Below, piece by piece: positions 1-5,328 of a stretch of 5,328 nucleotides of DNA; positions within the stretch are counted from its first letter, which is position 1; every line of letters starts with the position of its first letter. The notes under the pieces are model-generated. The model did no database searches. It was not told the DNA's origin and worked only from the letters and a program-made list of their open reading frames with translations. Source of the stretch: Phycisphaerales bacterium (GTDB taxonomy: Bacteria; Planctomycetota; Phycisphaerae; Phycisphaerales; Phycisphaeraceae). Both the position numbers and the translations under genes were made by a program. The stretch covers positions 1 to 5,328 of the forward strand of contig JAAUTM010000139.1 of the NCBI GenBank assembly GCA_012031455.1, read 5' to 3'.

Positions 1-2
1 CC

Positions 3-1448
3 CCACCGAGGCAACCTGCCAGCCCGGCTGTCGAATCGCCTGCTGTGGATGCCTCCCTGGCTACTGCAGATCAGGCTCCCGCCAAACCCAAACTCGAACA
101 AACCGTGAGCCTGTCGGATGTCGGGCCAGCCCGCAAAGCCCTGCTCATTGAAATCCCTGAGGATCGCATCCAAGTCAAGCTCAAGGAGCAGATGGGCAAG
201 CTCAAAACCGATGCGGCCATCCCCGGTTTTCGTAAAGGTCGCGCTCCGATGCGGCTGATTGAAAACGCTTCGGTGAATCGTTGCGCGAAGATGTGCGTGG
301 CCAGCTCATCAGCGAAAGCTACAGCCAGGCCATCGAAGAACAAAACTGGAAGTGCTCGGCGAGCCCGAGGTCAAGGACCTGGACAAACTGCAACTGCCCG
401 ACAACGGGCCGATGACGGTGACCGTGGAGGTGGAAGTGGTGCCCGAGTTTGAACTGCCTGACCTGACTGGTGTGGCGGTGCAGAAGCCCAAACTGGATGT
501 GACCGATGCCCAGATTCAGGAAGAGGTCATGAACCTGCGCAAGCGCATGGGCAAAATGAATACGGTCACCGAAGGCTCCGCCCAGACCGAGGATTTTCTG
601 CTGGTGGACCTGCGCATCCTCGAGGGTGAAAACGCCCAGGCCGAAGCCCCGGAAATCGCCCATCATCCCGGAACCTATGTGCTGGTCACCGGTGAAGACA
701 AACAGTTCAAGGGTCAGGTGGCAGGCATTGCCATTGATGAGCTTGGCAAAACCATGACCGGCAAAAAGGCTGGGGACGTGGTGTCGATTTCCATCACCGG
801 GCCTGCAGGCCATGAAGATGAACGCATTGCCGGCAAGCCGGTGACGCTGATGATGCGGGTGGACAAAATCGAACGCATCGAACTGGCGGAAGTGGATGCG
901 GTCGCCAAGCAGATGGGCATGGAAACCGGTGAAGCACTGGTCACCCGTATTCGTGAATCGCTGGAGGTCGCAGAGAACGCTCCCAGCGCCAGGCGATGCA
1001 TCAGCAGCTGACCCTGATGCTGCTGGAAAAGGTGCCGATGGAACTGCCCGCCAACCTCAGCAAGCGGCAGACGGCCCGATTGCTGCACCGTCAGGCTGTT
1101 GACATGGCGATGCGCGGCGTACCGGATACGGAAATCGCCCAGAAGATCGCCGAGGCCAAATCCGGCAGCGAGGAACAGGCCGCCCGTCAGCTCAAATTAT
1201 TCTTCATCCTCGACCGCCTTGCTCGCAAGCACAACATTGATGTCACCGAAGCCGAAGTGAACCAGGCGATTTATATGATTGCCATGCAGCAGGGTCGCAG
1301 GCCTGAAAAGATGCGTCAGCAGATGCAGCGTAACGGGCAGATCGAACAGGTTTATCTGGAAATCCGCGACACCAAGACACTGGACAAGGTGCTCGAAACC
1401 GCCACGATCAACGAAGTGGACAATATCGAACCCGCACCGGCTCAGTAA
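3..1448 (+). CDS. tig: Trigger factor, ribosome-associated chaperone (5' partial; three apparent 1-base frameshifts)
   Basis: Trigger factor binds the ribosome beside the exit tunnel and shields nascent cytosolic proteins. The frame is open to the left edge, so the true start lies outside the window; the GTG at 45 is probably internal. About 30 Ala/Pro-rich residues precede the ribosome-binding domain, whose signature GFRKGRAP is at 225-248. An FKBP-like middle domain spans roughly 580-870 and the helical C-terminal domain follows to the TAA at 1446-1448. The reading frame changes three times, each consistent with one missing base in a short run: A at 262-265 (restores RLIEKRFGESLRED), A at 350-351 (restores NWKVLGEPEV) and G at 966-967 (restores RESLEGRRERSQ). 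The three losses sum to one codon, so the last segment returns to the first frame. The repaired in-window protein is about 482 residues, somewhat longer than E. coli Tig (432). Family identity is very secure; exact residues at the three sites are inferred. Confidence 0.93.
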
Positions 1449-1473
1449 TCAGGGTCCCCCTAACTCAGCAAAG

Positions 1474-1498
1474 CCCAGGCATGGCCATGCTGGGTTTT
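1474..1498 (+). terminator. Probable Rho-independent terminator after tig
   Basis: CCCAG and CATG arms pair with CATG and CTGGG around a short GC-centred loop, with one bulged G at 1479. TTTT (1495-1498) follows directly, then ATCTT. It lies 25 bases after the tig stop. The stem is good but the T tract is short, so read-through into the next gene is possible. Confidence 0.6.
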
Positions 1499-1516
1499 AT
1501 CTTGCGCAGCGTTACA

Positions 1517-1867
1517 ATGAGCATCATGCCCTTGCTGAACCTGTTGAATATGCTGGCCCAATCCCCTGCGGCACAAAACACCCGGTCGATCATGGTCTGG
1601 GCAGGGGTCATGCTGCTGGTATCTGTGATTTTGATCATCGTCGGGGTGATTCTTTATCGCTGGTTTAATCAGCCCATCAAAACGGATGAAAGCGATGTCG
1701 GTTTTACCCTCGATGATCTGCGCTTGCTGCACCAGCAAGGCCAACTCAGCGATGATGAATATGGGCGAGCCAGGGACAAGTTGCTTGCCAAGTTCCCCAC
1801 CGTTTCTCCACCCGCCCAAGGCCCGGATAACACGCCCAGGCCCGAAAACAGCGATTCGAAAGATTAG
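1517..1867 (+). CDS. Small single-pass membrane protein with SHOCT-like C-terminal segment
   Basis: This 116-residue hypothetical protein is the only complete gene here without a frameshift. One clear transmembrane helix lies at about residues 25-46 (SIMVWAGVMLLVSVILIIVG, then VILYRW). A soluble tail contains FTLDDLRLLHQQGQLSDDEY at residues 63-82, then GRARDKLL. That pattern (hydrophobic-x-x-L-x-x-L-x-x-x-G-x-[LI]-[ST]-x-x-E-[FY]) is typical of SHOCT-type short C-terminal domains, which are usually attached to membrane or oligomerising proteins and have no enzymatic role. The last 20 or so residues are Pro/Ser/Asp-rich and probably disordered. An in-frame ATG at 1481 lies inside the tig terminator stem and is an unlikely start. 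ATG 1517 is chosen, with ATG 1526 as the alternative; neither has a good Shine-Dalgarno. Function is unknown; the position between tig and clpX may be incidental. Confidence 0.68.
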   Translation: MSIMPLLNLLNMLAQSPAAQNTRSIMVWAGVMLLVSVILIIVGVILYRWFNQPIKTDESDVGFTLDDLRLLHQQGQLSDDEYGRARDKLLAKFPTVSPPAQGPDNTPRPENSDSKD

Positions 1868-1879
1868 CAGGGTGATGCT

Positions 1880-1888
1880 TGATAAAAT
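1880..1888 (+). promoter_or_regulatory. Candidate extended -10 promoter element upstream of clpX
   Basis: TGATAAAAT matches an extended -10 (TGn followed by TAAAAT, 5 of 6 to TATAAT). No recognisable -35 lies 16-18 bases upstream. If used, it would give clpX a leader of about 160 bases. It is the best-looking -10 in the 188-base gap, but AT-rich matches of this kind can arise by chance. Confidence 0.25.
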
Positions 1889-1902
1889 AACCAAGGCATT
1901 GC

Positions 1903-1922
1903 CTGCGGCTAAACAACCGCAG
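1903..1922 (+). other. Small hairpin in the clpX upstream region
   Basis: CTGCGG (1903-1908) and CCGCAG (1917-1922) form a perfect 6-bp stem with an 8-base loop. A proper T tract does not follow (TGTAATACTTTTGG), so it is at best a weak terminator for the small membrane protein gene, or a structure in the clpX leader. Confidence 0.3.
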
Positions 1923-2037
1923 TGTAATACTTTTGGCAAATCGTAACTTGCAGCAGTCAAGGCGATTGAGCCGATGGTCGAAAATACATTAGGCGCGGGT
2001 CCATTAGTTCCCTACACAATCCCTGCCAGAGAGCGAC

Positions 2038-2042
2038 AAGGA
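2038..2042 (+). promoter_or_regulatory. Ribosome binding site of clpX
   Basis: AAGGA lies 13 bases before the ATG at 2056, a rather long spacing. The start is fixed independently by the family: the zinc-finger cysteines begin at residue 19, as expected for ClpX. Confidence 0.5.
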
Positions 2043-2055
2043 CGGATTTCTTCGT

Positions 2056-3337
2056 ATGGAAAACAACACTACCGGTGACAGTGGTTTCAAGGGTCGGCGG
2101 GTAACAACCTGCTCTTTCTGCGGCAAGACCATCACGCGAAGGTCGGGCCTAGTGGTCGAAGGCCCCAATGATGTTTACATCTGTGCCAACTGCACCGACC
2201 TGTGCCAGAACATTTTCAAACAGGAACGCCGGAAGGTGCAATCCGCCCGGCCCACCTTCGGGGGCCATCCCCTCACCCAAACAGATCAAGGAGTTCCTCG
2301 ATCAGTACGTCATCGGGCAGGACATGGCCAAACGTGCCCTGTCCGTCTGTGTACACAACCACTACAAGCGCCTGACCGCCCGTGATGACAAGGACTGTCT
2401 GGTTGAAATCGAAAAGTCCAATATTCTGATGCTCGGCCCCACCGGCAGTGGTAAAACCCTGCTGGCACGCACCCTGGCACGCATCCTCAATGTGCCCTTT
2501 GCCATCGGCGATGCCACCACCCTCACCGAAGCCGGTTACGTCGGTGAAGACGTGGAAAACCTCCTGCTGCGTTTATTGCAGTCTGCCGACTTCGACCTCG
2601 AAAGCGCCCAGCGTGGCATCATCTACATTGACGAAATCGACAAGATTGCCAAAACCCAGCACAACGTTTCCATCACCCGCGATGTGTCGGGCGAAGGTGT
2701 GCAGCAGGCCCTTTTGAAAATGCTCGAAGGCACCGTGGCCAACGTCCCGCCTCAGGGTGGCCGAAAGCACCCCGAACAGCAATACATTCAGGTCGATACC
2801 TCGCACATTCTGTTCATCGTTGGCGGAACCTTTGTCGGATTGCAGGACATCGTCCGCAAACGTCTGGGGCACAAGTCCATCGGCTTTGCCTCCGAACACG
2901 AAAGCGAACAGGATCATGGCGAATGGATTCTGTCCAAGGTCACGCCTGAAGACCTTACCGAATTCGGCATGATCCCCGAGTTCATCGGGCGTCTGCCGGT
3001 GTGTACCGCGCTCGAACCGCTTTCCGAAAAGGCGCTCATTCAGATTCTGACCGAACCCAAGAACGCCCTGGTTCGGCAGTACCAGCATCTGTTCTCCATG
3101 GAAAACTGCCAGCTTGAGTTCACCATGCCCGCTCTGCGCAAGCTGGCGCAGAAGGCCATGGCCCGTGACACCGGTGCCCGTGCCCTGCGTGGGGTGATGG
3201 AAGAGCTGATGCTCAACCTGATGTACGATTTGCCGGATAAGAAAAACGAAGGCGCCAAATATGTTGTCGATGATCTGGCGGTGGAGAACTTCGCCCGCCT
3301 CGAAGACCTGCGAATGGTCAAGAAAGAATCCGCCTGA
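2056..3337 (+). CDS. clpX: ClpX, ATP-dependent unfoldase subunit of ClpXP protease (one apparent frameshift)
   Basis: ClpX is a hexameric AAA+ unfoldase that recognises tagged or damaged cytosolic proteins and feeds them to ClpP. In the repaired 426-residue protein the N-terminal zinc-binding domain has Cys19, Cys22, Cys43 and Cys46. Walker A is GPTGSGKT (127-134), pore loop 1 is GYVG (159-162), Walker B ends in IIYIDE (187-192) and the RKH loop is at 235-237. The ClpP-docking IGF loop is at 274-276, the arginine finger at Arg311 in EFIGRLP, and the sensor-2 Arg374 in GARALR. All key residues are present, and length is normal for the family. The frame slips by +1 in the five-G run at 2260-2264: with four Gs the sequence reads [15 protein letters not shown], joining zinc domain to AAA+ domain in the usual linker. 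This is most likely a base-calling error. The gene converges on fba and ends at a strong terminator. No clpP is adjacent. Confidence 0.96.
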
Positions 3338-3359
3338 ATCAGCCATATAGTTCATGCAT

Positions 3360-3393
3360 AAAAAAAGCCCCTGGTCCTGGACCAGGGGTTTTT
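3360..3393. terminator. Bidirectional intrinsic terminator between clpX and fba
   Basis: CCCCTGGTCC (3368-3377) and GGACCAGGGG (3379-3388) are exact reverse complements around a single T. Seven As precede the stem (3360-3366) and five Ts follow (3389-3393). It therefore works as an intrinsic terminator on either strand, closing clpX (stop 23 bases before the A tract) and the convergent aldolase gene (stop about 30 bases away on the other side). Confidence 0.92.
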
Positions 3394-3423
3394 CATTAAA
3401 CCGTTATTCAAGGCCCGGGTTTA

Positions 3424-4447
3424 TCACACGCCGACAGCTTGAGGATAGTACGCAGGCATGGGCTGGCCCAGTTTCTTCCATTGGGCGATAACCTCATCCG
3501 CCTTGCCGGCGGTGTTCAGGCAGTGCAGCTTGCGTTTGACCATTTCCACGATGGCCGACCGAGCGGGGCCAAGGTAGTTGCGCGGGTCAAACTCACTGGG
3601 CTTGGTGGCAAACACTTCACGGATCTTTGCCGTCATCGCCAGACGCAGATCGGTATCGATATTGACCTTGCACACGCCGTACTTGCGTACTGCCATGGCG
3701 ATCTGATCTTCCGGTACACCCTTGGCATTGGGCATGCTTCCGCCGTATTTGTTCACCAGATCGATGAATTCCTGCGGCACGCTCGATGAGCCGTGCATCA
3801 CCAGGGGCAGACCGGGGCAGGTCTTCATGATCTGCTCAATGCGATCAAACGCCAGCTTGGCTTCGTGCTTGAACTTGAAGGCTCCGTGGCTGGTGCCGAT
3901 GGCCACCGCCAGACTGTCGCAGCCGGTGCGGGTGCAGAAGTCCGCCGCCTCGCTTCGGGTCAGTCAAAAACTTCTCAACGTTCTTTTCGTATTCATGAGC
4001 GTCCATGCCGACGACATCTTCCTCAATGCCACCGAGCATGCCCAGTTCAGCTTCCACGACCACGCCGCTGGCGTGAGCGACCTTGACCGCTTCAGCCGTG
4101 AGCTTCACGTTTTCTTCGTAGGAGTGGTGCGAACCATCGATCATGACACTGGTGAAGCCGTCACCAATGCAGGATTTCACCAAGTCCACCGTATCACCAT
4201 GGTCCAGGTGGATGGCGATGGGCACCTGCGGATATTCCTCGACACAGGCCGCGATGATGTGCCGCAGGAATCGCATGTTGGCGTACTTGCGGGCACCTTT
4301 GGAGATTTGCAGAATGCAGGGCGATTTTTCAGCGGCACAGGCTTCGATGATGCCCTGAGTGATCTCCATGTTGTTGACGTTGAAGGCCCCGATGCCGAAC
4401 CCGCCGCTGTAGGCAAGGTCGAACATCGGTTTGGTGGTCATGAGCAT
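3424..4447 (-). CDS. fba: Class II (zinc-dependent) fructose-bisphosphate aldolase (one apparent frameshift)
   Basis: This enzyme reversibly cleaves fructose 1,6-bisphosphate into dihydroxyacetone phosphate and glyceraldehyde 3-phosphate in cytosolic glycolysis and gluconeogenesis. In the repaired 340-residue protein, HLDHGD (80-85) holds the catalytic Asp82 and zinc ligand His83. EAELG (132-136) supplies the family's conserved Glu. GTSHGAFK gives zinc ligand His187, VMHGSSS gives His218, and KVNIDTDLR (260-268) binds substrate phosphate. The set is complete and length fits the longer class II (CbbA-type) aldolases. The ATG at 4447 is preferred over the in-frame ATG at 4441 because AAAGGAAA (4461-4454) ends 6 bases upstream. 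The frame breaks at 3952: removing that one base gives LTDPKEAADFCTRTG, matching the family's spacing there. Unlike the other frameshifts in the window it is not in a homopolymer. The gene stands alone, with its own promoter and terminator. Confidence 0.95.
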
Positions 4448-4453
4448 GATTGG

Positions 4454-4461
4454 TTTCCTTT
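4454..4461 (-). promoter_or_regulatory. Ribosome binding site of fba
   Basis: Read on the minus strand this is AAAGGAAA, with 6 bases between it and the ATG at 4447. It decides the start in favour of 4447 rather than 4441. Confidence 0.7.
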
Positions 4462-4503
4462 CGAGGTATTCGTGATGCCCGGCAGTCCCTGACGAGCGAG
4501 GTC

Positions 4504-4533
4504 AGTATAACATCAAAACGGCGGTTTTGTCCG
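4504..4533 (-). promoter_or_regulatory. Candidate sigma-70-type promoter of fba
   Basis: On the minus strand a -35-like CGGACA (4533-4528) is followed after 18 bases by TATACT (4509-4504), 5 of 6 to the -10 consensus. The inferred transcript start near 4497 would leave a leader of about 50 bases containing the Shine-Dalgarno. The -10 is good and the -35 moderate. Confidence 0.5.
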
Positions 4534-4569
4534 ATGATTTAACCTCAATCTCTTCGCTGGCTTAATCGC

Positions 4570-4578
4570 TGTGGATAA
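4570..4578 (-). promoter_or_regulatory. Consensus DnaA box
   Basis: TGTGGATAA on the + strand is TTATCCACA on the minus strand, a perfect match to the strongest DnaA box. It is isolated: I saw no further boxes nearby, so it is not an origin cluster. It could titrate DnaA or regulate a flanking gene, or be a chance 9-mer. Confidence 0.35.
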
Positions 4579-4623
4579 CAATCCCGATCACCCGCTTACA
4601 CGCAGATGATCGCGGAAGGTGAA

Positions 4624-4635
4624 CGAGTATACTCG
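4624..4635. promoter_or_regulatory. Perfect 12-bp palindrome containing TATACT, upstream of the ferritin-like gene
   Basis: CGAGTATACTCG is its own reverse complement. It contains TATACT (4628-4633), a good -10 on the + strand, and by symmetry another on the minus strand. It lies 92 bases before the ferritin-like ATG. No -35 match sits at the right distance. It could be a dimeric-repressor operator overlapping a -10. I do not recognise it as a Fur or PerR box. Confidence 0.35.
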
Positions 4636-4715
4636 GATGACAAACCTGATTGTTTTTTGTTCGCGGATAGCATCGTGCCTCTTTGCGTGCCTACGATTCT
4701 TTCACCCCAAATCAT

Positions 4716-4721
4716 AAGGAG
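4716..4721 (+). promoter_or_regulatory. Ribosome binding site of the ferritin-like gene
   Basis: A strong AAGGAG lies 6 bases before ATG 4728. It sets the start there, although the frame stays open upstream to a GTG at 4683. Confidence 0.85.
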
Positions 4722-4727
4722 ACCAAA

Positions 4728-5218
4728 ATGTCGATTTTCAACAACAACGCCAAACGAGAGGAAATCGTCAAACTGCTCACCCAGGCTTACTGGATGGAAA
4801 TCGAAACGGTGATGAACTACATCGCCTGCTCAATCGATCTGGACGGTGTCCGTGCGGAAGAGATCAAGAAATCCCTTGCCGCGGATGTGACCGAGGAACT
4901 CAGCCATGCCCAGCTCTTTGGCAAACGCATCAAAACCTCTACGGGACTGTGCCTGGCAGTGGGGATTTCAAACCCACACAATCCTTCCTTGAGCCTCCCA
5001 AGGATCAGACCGATGTGGCAGCGGTGATCAAAGGAGTCATCCAGGCGGAAAAGGGTGCCATCGAACACTACAGCAAAATCATCGAGGTCTGTGCCGAGGC
5101 CGACCCTGTCACCGCAGACATGATCACCACCATTCTGGCGGATGAGGAAGATCACATGCGCACCTTCGAAGGGTATCTCAAGGAATACGAAACGAAAAAA
5201 ATGATATCGCCAGCTTGA
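4728..5218 (+). CDS. Ferritin-like / bacterioferritin-like di-iron protein (one apparent frameshift)
   Basis: Proteins of this family form a four-helix bundle that oxidises Fe(II) at a di-iron centre and, in ferritins and bacterioferritins, stores the mineral in a cytosolic shell. In the repaired 163-residue protein the expected ligands appear in order: Glu24 (helix A, MEIETVMNY), Glu57 and His60 (EELSH), Glu108 (QAEKGAIEHY), then Glu140 and His143 (DEEDH). By motif alignment these correspond to E. coli bacterioferritin Glu18, Glu51, His54, Glu94, Glu127 and His130. The bacterioferritin haem ligand Met52 aligns with Leu58, so haem binding is not expected by that route. The frame breaks at 4936-4937: restoring one C in the CC run gives RIKTLYGTVPGSGDFKPTQ and joins both halves. 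The start has a strong Shine-Dalgarno. It is divergent from fba. Whether it assembles as a 24-mer cannot be told here; another four-helix di-iron role is possible. Confidence 0.85.
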
Positions 5219-5278
5219 ACCCGGCAATTTGAAACGCTGCACTGCGCTATGATCAGATGACACCTTGAGGGGCATCCC

Positions 5279-5328
5279 ATGCGCTGGTTTTACAATCTGG
5301 TGGTGTTTGGCTGTGCATTTGCCATGGG
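5279..5328 (+). CDS. Start of an unidentified gene with a hydrophobic N-terminus (3' partial)
   Basis: ATG at 5279 is preceded by GAGGGG (5267-5272) at a 6-base spacing, a convincing ribosome binding site. The visible residues MRWFYNLVVFGCAFAMG are hydrophobic and look like an N-terminal membrane anchor or signal. Start and composition resemble the N-termini of some Kdo transferases (WaaA/KdtA), but 16-17 residues cannot identify a family. It begins 60 bases after the ferritin-like stop. A TATGAT (5248-5253) in that gap could be a -10, but the nearest -35-like TTGAAA is only 13 bases away. Confidence 0.5.
   Translation, partial: MRWFYNLVVFGCAFAM

Larger units (their letters stand above)
4448..4727. 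other. Divergent intergenic region between fba and the ferritin-like gene
   Basis: This 280-base gap has no convincing coding sequence. It holds the aldolase Shine-Dalgarno and promoter on its left side, a consensus DnaA box at 4570-4578, a 12-bp perfect palindrome at 4624-4635, and the ferritin-like gene's Shine-Dalgarno at the right end. A short CGTGCCT direct repeat (4674-4680 and 4686-4692) is also present. Confidence 0.6.

Noticed and set aside
319..813. Open minus-strand frame of 164 residues opposite tig
   Set aside because: It is antisense to the repaired trigger factor, His/Gly/Leu-rich in a way typical of reverse-strand shadows, and has no recognisable domain.
1460..1960. Open minus-strand frame of 166 residues across the small membrane protein gene
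   Set aside because: It runs through the tig terminator and the clpX upstream gap, is rich in His/Gln/Asp as shadows are, and lacks any family signature. The + strand frame has a coherent transmembrane plus SHOCT-like layout.
2260..2264. Programmed +1/-1 frameshifting in clpX at the G run
   Set aside because: The site lacks a slippery heptamer or an obvious downstream stimulator, ClpX is not known to use recoding, and similar indels occur in the neighbouring genes, so a sequencing error is simpler.
2573..3355. Open minus-strand frame of 260 residues opposite clpX
   Set aside because: It is antisense to conserved AAA+ motifs, which fully explain the base composition; its long open length follows from clpX codon bias.
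3722..4492. Open plus-strand frame of 256 residues opposite the aldolase gene
   Set aside because: The minus strand encodes all class II aldolase motifs across this interval, so this is a shadow frame.
4570..4582. Resemblance of GTGGATAACAATC to part of the lac operator
   Set aside because: Only a partial half-operator match with no symmetric partner and no LacI-type context; the overlapping DnaA box is the better explanation.
4674..4692. CGTGCCT direct repeat, two copies 12 bases apart
   Set aside because: Seven bases repeated twice is expected by chance; no third copy or symmetry supports an operator.

Overview
The window holds six protein-coding genes of a Gram-negative-type bacterium of moderate GC content. 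The trigger factor and ClpX sequences read most like Planctomycetota, possibly Phycisphaerae. This is recognition by eye, mainly from the Ala/Pro-rich leader and the 'KLEQTVSLSDVGPARK' start of trigger factor, so the placement is tentative.

Layout, left to right. Trigger factor (tig, +), with its 5' end outside the window, ends at 1448 and is followed by a probable intrinsic terminator at about 1474-1498. Next is a short gene for a single-pass membrane protein with a SHOCT-like tail (about 1517-1867, +). A 188-base gap precedes clpX (2056-3337, +). A strong bidirectional terminator (3360-3393) separates clpX from the convergent class II fructose-bisphosphate aldolase gene (4447-3424, -). A 280-base divergent intergenic region (4448-4727) carries the aldolase promoter, a perfect 12-bp palindrome and a consensus DnaA box. 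It leads into a ferritin-like/bacterioferritin-like gene (4728-5218, +). The last 50 bases are the start of a further + strand gene.

Functionally, tig and clpX form the familiar protein folding and quality-control neighbourhood. The clpP gene often found between them is absent here and the small membrane protein sits in its place. Aldolase (glycolysis/gluconeogenesis) and the ferritin-like protein (iron storage/detoxification) are divergently arranged, with no evident pathway link.

The dominant oddity is that four of the five complete or nearly complete genes are broken by single-base indels: three in tig and one each in clpX, the aldolase gene and the ferritin-like gene. Each gene reads as a normal full-length family member once one base is restored or removed, and five of the six sites lie in short homopolymers. 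This points to uncorrected sequencing or consensus errors rather than real pseudogenes, so the genes are annotated here as single loci. I see no mobile element, CRISPR array, RNA gene or convincing novel system.
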